Of a stretch of 64,000 nt of DNA, positions 8,931 to 16,261 are shown piece by piece. The notes beneath the pieces are model-generated. The model made no database searches and had not been told where the DNA came from. It saw nothing but the letters and a program-made list of their open reading frames with translations. This DNA comes from Amycolatopsis regifaucium (GTDB taxonomy: Bacteria > Actinomycetota > Actinomycetes > Mycobacteriales > Pseudonocardiaceae). The position numbers and the translations under genes were made by a program. Location: contig NZ_LQCI01000052.1 in assembly GCF_001613935.1 (NCBI RefSeq), forward strand, positions 209,651 through 273,650, written 5' to 3'. Every line of letters begins with the position of its first letter. Position 1 is the first letter of the stretch.

Positions 8931-9770
8931 ATGGACAAGTTCCGCAATTCGACGACGCGTCCGGCACCGAGACGCAAGGCTCTCACCCTCGCGCTTCTCG
9001 TGCCGTTGGTATCGCTCACGGCGGTGATCGGCGCCGGGACCGCCGAGGCCGCGACCGATCGCACGATCAAGGTGGTCACCTACAACGTGGGCGACGCGGG
9101 TGGCCTCAAAGCCGACCTCGTCCGTCTCATCGAGACCGAACGTCCCGCGGTCATCGGACTGCAGGAGGTCGCCGACCGCGAGGAAGTGGTGAAGGACGCG
9201 GCGGCCGCGACAGGTTATGTCGCCATTTACGAAACTGACCGTCAAGCGGTGAAGCACAACGCGATCCTCGTACGCGGCAACCTGACCATCTCCGGCCACG
9301 GGGCCACCGAGATCTCCCCTTCGTCCAAAGTGGACCCGTCCACCCCGGGAACCGGGCCCGCGGAACCCGGCGACTGCGGCTGCTGGGTACCGCCGAAGTA
9401 CATCAATTGGGTGCGCGTGGGAGGTTCCGAATTCCAGTGGGTCGTCGGCGTCGCGCACCTCACGCCGTCCGCGCAGCGGTACGACCTCAACCGCGAACTG
9501 CACAATCTCCAGGTCCGCAACACCGCCGACTGGTTCTCCTCGCGGGTGGCCGAGCCGATCGTCATGGGTGACTTCAACGCCGAACCGGGATCGGACCTGA
9601 TGACCGGTCTCCGGCGCGTGGCCAAGGCGTACAGCGCCCCGAGTCACGAAACCCGGTCCATCGACCACGTGTGGGCGAAGAGGGATTCGGCGGGCTCCGA
9701 GGTCGACGCCCTGTCCGGCTACGGCAGCGACCACCGTCCGGTTCGGGCCCGGGTGACGGTGACCCGATGA
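8931..9770 (+). CDS. Secreted endonuclease/exonuclease/phosphatase-fold protein
   Basis: A 279-residue exported protein. Residues 1-41 form a signal peptide (RRK, hydrophobic core, AEAA cleavage region). The mature part is an EEP (DNase I-like) domain: TYNVGD, then GLQEV (catalytic Glu), VVGVAHL, MGDFNAE (metal Asp/Asn) and a terminal GSDHRPV (catalytic His). GGAGGGAAATC precedes the ATG at 8931, and the frame upstream of it is only antisense to the permease. The substrate may be DNA, RNA, sphingomyelin or a phosphoinositide. The stop overlaps the next ATG by 3 nt, so the two exported proteins are made together. Confidence 0.88.
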   Translation: MDKFRNSTTRPAPRRKALTLALLVPLVSLTAVIGAGTAEAATDRTIKVVTYNVGDAGGLKADLVRLIETERPAVIGLQEVADREEVVKDAAAATGYVAIYETDRQAVKHNAILVRGNLTISGHGATEISPSSKVDPSTPGTGPAEPGDCGCWVPPKYINWVRVGGSEFQWVVGVAHLTPSAQRYDLNRELHNLQVRNTADWFSSRVAEPIVMGDFNAEPGSDLMTGLRRVAKAYSAPSHETRSIDHVWAKRDSAGSEVDALSGYGSDHRPVRARVTVTR

Positions 9771-10948
9771 GGAGGCTCTCGTACCTGCGCTCGTTGGTGA
9801 TCGGCGCGGTCGTCGCCGCGTGCGGTGCAGGTCTCCTGACGGCGCTGCCGAGCGCGACGGCAGTCGAAGCCGACACCGGACCGCGAGACGAGTCCCTGGA
9901 CTTCCGGTTTCCGGCGGCGGACCTGATGCGGGTGCCGGACACGAACACCTACATCGCCGTCGGGGCCAGCATTCCCGGCAAGAAGCTGCCGTACACGAAG
10001 GTCGAGTTCGCCGACGGCTCCTTCCAGCGCCGCGGCGCCATCGATGGTGACGCGTGGGACGGTGTCACGTTCCCCACCGGCTACTGGGCACGGCGGGATT
10101 CTCCACTGTGGACACCATCGATGTTCGCGCACCAGGAGGACGGGCGCGTCGTCTACTACGTGTTCTACAGCGCGGCGCTACCCGGGCCCGAACCGGACGG
10201 CCAGGCGAAACACTGCATCGGCTACGCCACCTCGTTGCGCGCCACCGGAGGGTTCGTCGCGAACGCCGATCCGCTGTTCTGCCCCGGACACGGGTGGGCG
10301 ATCGACGCCGACGTGAGCCGGGGCCAGGGCGAGGTCTGGCTGACCCTGCGCAACGGCGCGTGGACCCAGAACCGGATCACCGCGCTGGGCGCGGCCAAAC
10401 TGGAATTCGACCGGGCCCGGCACGTGCGGCGGCTGTCGGAGGACGACGCGAAGAAGTTGATCGACAACGCGAATCTCGAGTGGACACACCACAACAGTCC
10501 CGCCGAAGACGTACTCACGATCGAGAATCCCAACGCCGTCCGTATCGACGGCGAGTGGTTCCTCTTCTATTCGGGGAACAACTGGTACGCGAACCGCTAC
10601 TCCACGGGCGTCGCGTACTGCGGAACCGCGTTGACCGGCAACCGGTGCACGCCGATGTACGAGCAGCGGGCGTACTTCTCCTACGAGCCCGACCCGGAGG
10701 GTGAGCCGCGGTTCCGGCCGGGGCTGCCGGACAAGTACCGCAAGAAGAACCTGCCGGGCAACAAACGGGGCCCGGGAGCGTTCACCGCCTTCCCAGCGCC
10801 CGATGGTTCCTGGTGGGCGTCCTGGAACTACATCACCGACGCAAGCCTTCTCCCGCAGGAGGACCCGTCGCCGGAACGACGGAGCAGGATCGCCCGGCTG
10901 ACCAAAACCGGCAGCGGAGCCACCGCCGACTTCACGGTCACCTGGTAA
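9767..10948 (+). CDS. Secreted GH43-like five-bladed beta-propeller protein
   Basis: A 393-residue exported protein with a signal peptide at about 1-32. The mature domain resembles family 43 glycoside hydrolases. There is an aspartate in an early strand (FPAADLMRVPDT), LWTPSMF followed by YYVFYSA, a central AIDADV, and ENPNAVRIDGEWFLFYSG, where the glutamate of a GH43 general acid would lie. Four or more cysteines suggest disulfides. It is translationally coupled to the EEP protein. Arabinan or xylan side-chain hydrolysis is the family expectation, but similarity is at fold level only and the pairing with a nuclease/phosphatase is unusual. Confidence 0.7.
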   Translation: MRRLSYLRSLVIGAVVAACGAGLLTALPSATAVEADTGPRDESLDFRFPAADLMRVPDTNTYIAVGASIPGKKLPYTKVEFADGSFQRRGAIDGDAWDGVTFPTGYWARRDSPLWTPSMFAHQEDGRVVYYVFYSAALPGPEPDGQAKHCIGYATSLRATGGFVANADPLFCPGHGWAIDADVSRGQGEVWLTLRNGAWTQNRITALGAAKLEFDRARHVRRLSEDDAKKLIDNANLEWTHHNSPAEDVLTIENPNAVRIDGEWFLFYSGNNWYANRYSTGVAYCGTALTGNRCTPMYEQRAYFSYEPDPEGEPRFRPGLPDKYRKKNLPGNKRGPGAFTAFPAPDGSWWASWNYITDASLLPQEDPSPERRSRIARLTKTGSGATADFTVTW

Positions 10949-10964
10949 CCGCGAGTTTCGCGAC

Positions 10965-11014
10965 GGCTCGTGAGTGACGATGAGGGTCTCAACCCTCTTT
11001 GTCACTCACGAGCC
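10965..11014. terminator. Bidirectional terminator hairpin, GTGAGTG family
   Basis: GGCTCGTGAGTGAC (10965-10978) pairs with GTCACTCACGAGCC (11001-11014). The enclosed GAGGGT/ACCCTC forms an inner stem. It sits between two convergent genes and shares the GTGAGTG arm with the hairpin at 5321. Confidence 0.8.
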
Positions 11015-11022
11015 CATCCGGG

Positions 11023-11853
11023 TCAGGACGTCACGCGGGTCAGCCAGGAGCGCAACTCCGTCGCCATGACGACCGGGGCGTCGAGGTGGACCAGGTGCCC
11101 CGCCCGCTCGACAGGGGTGAGCGAGGCACCGCGAATGCCCGCGGCGAGCCGCTCGCCGGTGGCCGGCGGAATCCAGGTGTCCTCGGTGCCCCAGAGGATC
11201 TTCACCGGGAGGTCGATGCGGTCCAGCAGTGCCTCGTTCTCCTCGAGGTACCGCTCGTCGTATGCGGCGATCTGGCGATAGAAAGCCGGTTGTCCCTCCT
11301 CGCCGAGCCATGGGGCGGCAAGCCGGGCGAGGTCGTCCTCGTGCAGTCCGCGGTGGGACGCGTTGCCGATGTACGCCTTGACCAGAGCCTCGTGGATGTA
11401 CGGCGGGACCTGGGCGAGGACGTCCGGGTGCTGCTTGACCAGGCGGAAGAACGGTGAGCCCGCGGGCGGGATCGCCACGACGTCGGCCATCAGCAACGAC
11501 GCGTACGCCACCTCGTGCACCAGATGGGTGCGCAACGAGACGGCGCCGCCGTAGTCGTGCGTGACGACGTGCGGCCGATCGAGTCCCCAGTGCGTGAGCA
11601 ACGCCGCGAACGCCTCGGCCTGGACACCGAAGTCGACGGGATGTCCGGCGTCCTTCGACGACTGGCCGTAGCCCGGCATGTCCCACAGGTACACGGTGAA
11701 GTCGCCGCTCAACGCTTCCGCGAACGGGCGCCACAGCCACGACGACCACGGCGTTCCGTGGCAGAACACCACCGCGGGTCCCGAGCCGGTCTTGTCCCAG
11801 GCGATGCGCCGCCCTTCCCAGCTGAACGTCTCACGAAGATCCATATCCCTCAT
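11023..11853 (-). CDS. Alpha/beta hydrolase, haloalkane dehalogenase/epoxide hydrolase-like
   Basis: A 276-residue alpha/beta hydrolase with an oxyanion motif HGTPWSSWLWR. The nucleophile elbow HDYGG carries Asp instead of Ser. The acid is in WGTEDTWIPP and the histidine in AGHLVHLD. The Asp nucleophile points to the haloalkane dehalogenase / epoxide hydrolase / fluoroacetate dehalogenase branch, not to the esterases. Starts are possible at 11853 (MRDMDL) and 11844 (MDL). Neither has a well-spaced ribosome-binding site. The frame further upstream (to 12759) lacks coding character and crosses the Hsp20 gene. Confidence 0.88.
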   Translation of the reverse strand: MRDMDLRETFSWEGRRIAWDKTGSGPAVVFCHGTPWSSWLWRPFAEALSGDFTVYLWDMPGYGQSSKDAGHPVDFGVQAEAFAALLTHWGLDRPHVVTHDYGGAVSLRTHLVHEVAYASLLMADVVAIPPAGSPFFRLVKQHPDVLAQVPPYIHEALVKAYIGNASHRGLHEDDLARLAAPWLGEEGQPAFYRQIAAYDERYLEENEALLDRIDLPVKILWGTEDTWIPPATGERLAAGIRGASLTPVERAGHLVHLDAPVVMATELRSWLTRVTS

Positions 11854-11922
11854 CGTAGGCGGCCCGCTGCTCGGCGAATCCTGAATCGAGTCCGTGGCGA
11901 TCAGATTTTCTTCGACACGGAC

Positions 11923-11951
11923 TTGACACAATCTACGGTGATGGCTATAAG
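11923..11951 (+). promoter_or_regulatory. Sigma-70 type promoter
   Basis: A perfect -35 TTGACA (11923-11928), a 17-nt spacer and a near-consensus -10 TATAAG (11946-11951). It reads rightwards into the 11974 reading frame. Transcription should begin near 11958. Such a complete housekeeping promoter is rare in this GC-rich window. Confidence 0.6.
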
Positions 11952-11973
11952 AAAAGTATCGGTCAGGAACCTG

Positions 11974-12504
11974 GTGAAGACGCCCCTGGAAGTGATCGAG
12001 ATGTACGGCACAAGCGTTCCCCGCCCCGCTGGGCGGCTGCCGAAGACACGGCAGGCGGGCTTCGTCGAGCTGATCTGCCTCGACCCGGTTTGGGTGCGCA
12101 CGGAGTTCGATGCGATCATCGCCGCCAACTTCGGCGCCGACACGCGGGCCGCGGTTCCCGTACGCCGCCCACCACGTCACGCACCGGATTTCCGCGACCG
12201 TCCCGGTGAAACGGACCGGAGGCCCATCCTCCCCTCGTGGATCGGACGCGGTGATCTCGCGAGGATGGCCCACCGGGTAGGAGCCAGGGAGCGGTCTCCT
12301 CCGCCACGCGGCGGCGGTGTCACACGGCAAGCTAGTCCAAGACGTTTTACTTACCCTGCCTGGAAGTTGAGTCCGATCCGCCCGCCACGGCACCGCGCTG
12401 CGGCGGGCACCGGATTGCCCCGGGGCGGCAGTCCCACAGATCTCAAGCGGGTTCGACCGCCCATCCCGAAACGATTGGTGTGGAAGGAGACTGTGACATG
12501 TTGA
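11974..12504 (+). CDS. Possible small conserved protein (C-terminal part doubtful)
   Basis: The frame opens with VKTPLEVIEMYG. Its best part, roughly codons 20-70, includes FVELICLDPVWVRTEFDAII. Third positions there are almost all G or C and the amphipathic LDPxWVRTEFDAIIAANF pattern looks protein-like. After about 12200 the frame turns Arg/Pro-rich and loses coding character, and it runs into the Hsp20 start. AGGA precedes the GTG and a consensus promoter lies just upstream. It could be a short real protein whose end was lost, or a degraded gene. The function is unknown. Confidence 0.35.
   Translation: MKTPLEVIEMYGTSVPRPAGRLPKTRQAGFVELICLDPVWVRTEFDAIIAANFGADTRAAVPVRRPPRHAPDFRDRPGETDRRPILPSWIGRGDLARMAHRVGARERSPPPRGGGVTRQASPRRFTYPAWKLSPIRPPRHRAAAGTGLPRGGSPTDLKRVRPPIPKRLVWKETVTC
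12200..12497. other. Non-coding stretch before hsp20
   Basis: About 300 nt with no credible gene. It includes an unusually A/T-rich patch (AGACGTTTTACTTACC, near 12340) that could hold a heat-shock promoter and an isolated TTGAGT (half of the HspR HAIR element CTTGAGT-N7-ACTCAAG). The second half-site was not found. Confidence 0.4.
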
Positions 12505-12929
12505 TGCGTACCGACCCGTTCCGTGAGCTCGACAGGCTGACCCAGCAGTTCCTCGGCGCCAACGGGACACTGGCCCGTCCGGCGGCGATGCCGATGGACG
12601 CCTACCGCACCGGCGACGAGTACGTGGTCGCCTTCGACCTGCCCGGTGTGCGCCCGGACTCGATCGACCTGGACGTCTCACAGAACGTGCTGACCGTGAA
12701 GGCCGAACGGCCCGGACCCGGCGACGACTCCGCCGAGTACCAGGTCGCCGAGCGGCCACGTGGTGTGTTCAGCCGGCAGCTGTTCCTGGGCGAGACGCTG
12801 GACGCCGACAACATTCAGGCCGGCTACGAGGCCGGTGTGCTCTCGTTGCGGATCCCGGTCGCCGAGCGCGCCAAGCCGCGCAAGATCGCCATCAGCGCGG
12901 ACAACGACACCAAGCGGATCAACGCCTGA
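12498..12929 (+). CDS. Hsp20/alpha-crystallin small heat-shock protein
   Basis: A 143-residue small heat-shock protein. The alpha-crystallin domain spans about 35-135 with the typical PGVRPDSIDLDV strand, the NVLTVKAER strand and the C-terminal AGVLSLRIPVAE (A-x-x-x-n-G-V-L motif). The tail carries the KPRKIAI segment, which supplies the I-x-I oligomerisation motif. AAGGAGA lies 7 nt before the ATG at 12498, which settles the start against an upstream in-frame ATG at 12480. It prevents aggregation of unfolded proteins without ATP. It heads a likely stress operon with a 61-residue protein and a J-domain protein. Confidence 0.95.
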   Translation: MLMRTDPFRELDRLTQQFLGANGTLARPAAMPMDAYRTGDEYVVAFDLPGVRPDSIDLDVSQNVLTVKAERPGPGDDSAEYQVAERPRGVFSRQLFLGETLDADNIQAGYEAGVLSLRIPVAERAKPRKIAISADNDTKRINA

Positions 12930-12942
12930 CCGATCGTCCGTA

Positions 12943-12973
12943 AGGCCCCGGAGACACCCGTTCTCCGGGGCCT
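12943..12973 (+). terminator. Stem-loop after hsp20
   Basis: AGGCCCCGGAGA (12943-12954) pairs perfectly with TCTCCGGGGCCT (12962-12973) across a 7-nt loop. There is no T tract. It could partly terminate, or protect the hsp20 transcript and so set a high Hsp20 to J-protein ratio. Confidence 0.7.
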
Positions 12974-12995
12974 CGCCCGACCGAGCTGGAGGATC

Positions 12996-13181
12996 GTGGT
13001 GGACCAGGACAAGCCATGGAACGACGTGGCCGATCAGCTGCGCCCGGCCCGGGCCGACCTCGATGTCGACGGCGACCCCCTCGACGGCGAGGAGCCGATC
13101 GAGGTGGTCGATGCCGATCCTGCCGACGTCGCCGACCAGCGCCGCGTCGTGCCGCTGCCCGACGACCAGTCCGGTCTTTGA
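12996..13181 (+). CDS. Small acidic hypothetical protein
   Basis: 61 residues, strongly acidic, rich in Asp, Pro and Val, with no cysteine or membrane segment. The GTG at 12996 has GGAGG 5 nt upstream. It lies between the Hsp20 and J-domain genes, all on one strand with short gaps, so it is probably a stress-linked accessory protein. I recognise no family. Confidence 0.65.
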   Translation: MVDQDKPWNDVADQLRPARADLDVDGDPLDGEEPIEVVDADPADVADQRRVVPLPDDQSGL

Positions 13182-13213
13182 GCGCACCGACGGCGGGCGA
13201 GGGGAGCTGAGCG

Positions 13214-13537
13214 ATGCCCCGGCACGATCCCTATCGAGTCCTCGGCGTCACCCGCACGGCCGAGGACGGCGAGATCACCGCGGCGTTCCGGGCACTGGTG
13301 CGCGCTCTTCATCCCGACACCCGGCGTGAACCCGCCGATCCGGCACGCCTGGCCGAAGTTCTGGCCGCTTACCGCCTGCTGCGCGACCCTCGTCGCCGCG
13401 CGGCCTACGACCGCCGGCATTCCCCCGCGGCACCAAGGGATCCGGGAGCCACGCCGATTCCCGTGCGCGTGCGCACCGGTCACTCACCCCGGCAACCCGA
13501 CATCCGGGTCAGCCCGGTCCGGCGCCACTTCGGCTGA
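13214..13537 (+). CDS. J-domain (DnaJ-like) protein
   Basis: A 107-residue protein with one J domain at residues 5-68: DPYRVLGV, then a helix ending in ALHPDTR, which contains the HPD motif needed to stimulate DnaK ATPase, then the YRLLRDPRRRAAYD helix. It has no G/F, zinc-finger or C-terminal substrate domains, so it is a type III J protein. The tail is basic and proline-rich. GGGGAG precedes the ATG. Its position after Hsp20 suggests a hand-off from small heat-shock protein to DnaK. Confidence 0.9.
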   Translation: MPRHDPYRVLGVTRTAEDGEITAAFRALVRALHPDTRREPADPARLAEVLAAYRLLRDPRRRAAYDRRHSPAAPRDPGATPIPVRVRTGHSPRQPDIRVSPVRRHFG

Positions 13538-13684
13538 GTGACGCGCGAAAGTCGGCGGGAGCCGCTCCGCGGCCATGGCACGGGAGCCGGGCCTGTCCCC
13601 GGAACGAGTGAATCCGCCTCACCGGAGCACCGCTCGGTGCTCGCGAAGGACCGGGACCGCGGCCCGGTCCGGTATCCAGGGTCC

Positions 13685-14926
13685 ATGCGCATCCTGTCCG
13701 AGTCGCGGCTGTCCGCCGTCCTGTCCGCCGCCCTCACCTGTCCGAGGGTCGTGGTCAGTGGCAATTTCGCCACCCCGTATCGCGCCCTGGAGCTGCTGGA
13801 CAAGGCCGTGGCCGAGTACCGGCTGTTCGCGCTCAACGCCCAGCCCGGTCTTCCCGACCGTGCCGGGGTGACGCTGGAGACGCCTTTCGTCGGGGCCGGG
13901 ATGCGCGGGAAGCCGATGCTGCGGTACTTCCCCTCCCGCCTGTCATTGGTGCCTCGTCTGCTCCAGCAGGCCCTGCCGCCCGACATCGTGGTGATCCACA
14001 CGTCCACCCCGGTGGACGGATGCGTGTCCCTGGGCACGGAGGTGAACATCCTGCCGTCGGCGATCGAGGCGGTGCGTGCGCGCGGCGGTCTCGTGATCGC
14101 CCAGCTCAACCCCCGGATGCCCTACACCTACGGCGACGGCGTGCTCGCCTGTGACGAGGTGGACTACGCGATCGAGGTCGACGAGCCGCTGCCCTCGCCC
14201 GTGCCGCGCCCGATCAGCGACGTCTCGCACGCGATCGGTGAACGCGTCGCCGAACTCGTCCCGGCCGGCGCGACCCTGCAACTCGGCATCGGCGCCGTCC
14301 CGGACGCGGTGCTCGCCGCGCTGACGACGCGCCGGGGTCTCGCCGTGTGGTCGGAGATGTTCAGCGACGGAGTGCTGGGGCTGGAACGGGCGGGCGCGCT
14401 CGACCCGGACGCGCCGGTGACCGCGTCGTTCGTGTTCGGCGGCGCGGAACTCTACGACTGGGTGGACCGCAATCCCCGCGTGCGGCTCCTGCGCACCGAG
14501 AAGACCAACGACCCCGGCCTGATCGCCCGGCAGCCACGGCTGGTCTCGATCAACAGCGCCCTGCAGATCGACCTGTACGCGCAGGCGAACGCCAGCCGAG
14601 TGCACGACGTCATCTACTCCGGGTTCGGCGGGCAGACCGACTTCGTGGTCGGAGCACTGCACTCCCCCGGCGGCCGCGCGATCATCGCCCTGCCCTCCTG
14701 GCACCCCAAGGCCGACGTGTCCACCGTGGTACCTCGGTTGGCGGGCCCGGTCACCTCGTTCCAGCACAGCTACTTCGTCAGCGAACAGGGCACCGCCACC
14801 ATCTGGGGCCACGACGCCGGTGAACAGGCCGAGCAGATCATCGGGCACGTCGCCCATCCCCGGGCGCGCGACGAACTCCGGGAGGCGGGCCGCCGCCTCG
14901 GTTTCCCGCTACGGGACGGGAGTTGA
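13685..14926 (+). CDS. Acetyl-CoA hydrolase/CoA-transferase family protein
   Basis: A 413-residue class I CoA-transferase-type enzyme (acetyl-CoA hydrolase / 4-hydroxybutyrate CoA-transferase group). The N-terminal domain begins with a CoA-site segment (SGNFATPYRALELL). The C-terminal domain carries LGIGAVPDAV and the catalytic glutamate in WSEMFSDGVL, followed by GGQTDFV. The ATG at 13685 gives the normal family length. The open frame back to 13538 lacks a ribosome-binding site and coding character. It may recycle CoA from acetyl-CoA or transfer CoA between short-chain acids. It is not clearly linked to its neighbours. Confidence 0.88.
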   Translation: MRILSESRLSAVLSAALTCPRVVVSGNFATPYRALELLDKAVAEYRLFALNAQPGLPDRAGVTLETPFVGAGMRGKPMLRYFPSRLSLVPRLLQQALPPDIVVIHTSTPVDGCVSLGTEVNILPSAIEAVRARGGLVIAQLNPRMPYTYGDGVLACDEVDYAIEVDEPLPSPVPRPISDVSHAIGERVAELVPAGATLQLGIGAVPDAVLAALTTRRGLAVWSEMFSDGVLGLERAGALDPDAPVTASFVFGGAELYDWVDRNPRVRLLRTEKTNDPGLIARQPRLVSINSALQIDLYAQANASRVHDVIYSGFGGQTDFVVGALHSPGGRAIIALPSWHPKADVSTVVPRLAGPVTSFQHSYFVSEQGTATIWGHDAGEQAEQIIGHVAHPRARDELREAGRRLGFPLRDGS

Positions 14927-15025
14927 GCTTTCGCCGAAAAGGACGATTTCCGCCTGTAGTCACGTTGTTACGTCCATCAGCCTGAATCTTTCGGGAAGCC
15001 GCATGGACGGCGGCATACTCATCTC

Positions 15026-16261
15026 ATGGGCGACGGCGCACTGTCAGACGCGGAGCACACGGGTCCGAACGGACGACGCCGGGTCGTCTACGTGACACAT
15101 CACCTGCCCTGGCCCGTCGACAGTGGCGGACGATTGCGCGAAGCGCAGCTCATCGCCAGGCTCGCCGATCGCTTCGACATCGACCTGGTCGCGGTCAGCA
15201 AGGACCTGGACAAGGACCGACGGGGTATCCGGCAGGCGTGCGCGCTCGGTGTGCGCCCACGGCTCTTCGCCGCGACCCAGGCGGAGGGAGTGTCGGGTCC
15301 TCACGCGTTACGGCACGATTCCGCACCGGCTCGCCGTCACCTGCGGCACCGATGGAGACGCGGGGCCGGTCGCGCGGCAGGCACGGAGGTCGTCCACGTC
15401 GAGGGCCACTACCTCATGTCGCTGTTGCCGCGGTCGGCGCGCCGACGGGCGATTCTGGTCGAACACAACATCGAGTCCGCGCTGTTGCGCCAAGCGGTGC
15501 ACGCGGTTCCGCCGCCTCGACCGGAGCTTTCGGTGACTTCTGCCGACGCCGCCCGAACCCGGATCGACGAACGGCAGGCGTGGCTGACAGCGCGGATGGT
15601 GGTCGGGGTGACACCGGAGGACGTCAGCGCGATCGCCGAAGTCGTCGGACCGGCCAGGGCGCGGCTCGTGCCGAATGGCGCGGATCATGTCCTCGGTGCC
15701 GACGAACGAAAGTTCCGGCGCGATCCGGAATGCGCGTCGCAGCTCGTTTTCGTCGGGAACTTCGCGTATTCGCCGAGCGCGGACGCGGCGCACGAGCTCA
15801 TCGAACGCATACTTCCCGCCGTGCGCGCGCTGGCCGGGCCCGCTTCGCTGGCGTTGGTCGGCTCCGGTCCGCCTCGGTGGCTGTACGAGGCCGCGGCGCG
15901 GCGCGGTGGTGTCACGGTGACAGGCACGGTCGCCGACGTCGTTCCGTGGTTGCGCGGCGCGACGGTCGTCGTCGCGCCGCTGCGGATAGGCGGTGGTGTG
16001 AAGGTGAAGGTCCTCGAAGCGCTGGCCTTGGGCAAGGCCGTCGTCACCACCGGCATCGGCGCACAGGGACTGCGACACCTGCCGCCCGGTTCGCTCGTAC
16101 TGGCGGACGAGCCGCACGAGTACGCCGTCGCCGTCGCGCGACTGCTCACCGACGATTCCGAACGCGAGCGCCAGGAGTCCAGAGCCCGGCTGGCCGCGCG
16201 ACGGCTCCCCACCTGGGACTCCGCCGCGGAGCGGCTCGCGGCGTGCTGGAGTGAGGGCTGA
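15026..16261 (+). CDS. GT4-type glycosyltransferase, first gene of the NLR operon
   Basis: A 411-residue GT-B fold glycosyltransferase. The N-terminal domain starts VVYVTHHLPWPVDSGGRLRE (acceptor-side loop). A central segment has VEHNIESALL, then VPNGAD. The donor-binding C-terminal domain has VGNFAYSPSADA and the PLRIGGGVKVKVLEAL motif, in which Glu contacts the nucleotide sugar. This is the WsaF/sugar-transferase STP1-like pattern used in exopolysaccharide synthesis. An Arg-rich stretch near residue 100 looked like a frameshift but reads through normally. The TGA shares one base with the ATG of the NLR gene (TGATG), so the two are translationally coupled. A CATACT hexamer just before the ATG suggests a short leader or none. 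Confidence 0.85.
   Translation: MGDGALSDAEHTGPNGRRRVVYVTHHLPWPVDSGGRLREAQLIARLADRFDIDLVAVSKDLDKDRRGIRQACALGVRPRLFAATQAEGVSGPHALRHDSAPARRHLRHRWRRGAGRAAGTEVVHVEGHYLMSLLPRSARRRAILVEHNIESALLRQAVHAVPPPRPELSVTSADAARTRIDERQAWLTARMVVGVTPEDVSAIAEVVGPARARLVPNGADHVLGADERKFRRDPECASQLVFVGNFAYSPSADAAHELIERILPAVRALAGPASLALVGSGPPRWLYEAAARRGGVTVTGTVADVVPWLRGATVVVAPLRIGGGVKVKVLEALALGKAVVTTGIGAQGLRHLPPGSLVLADEPHEYAVAVARLLTDDSERERQESRARLAARRLPTWDSAAERLAACWSEG

Noticed and set aside
12330..12497. HspR HAIR element before hsp20
   Set aside because: Only one TTGAGT half-site was found; the ACTCAAG partner at 7 nt is missing.
15290..15400. Possible frameshift in the first GT4 gene
   Set aside because: The Arg-rich stretch looked odd, but the same frame resumes with VVHVEGHYLMSLLP and the alternative frames have no continuing motif.
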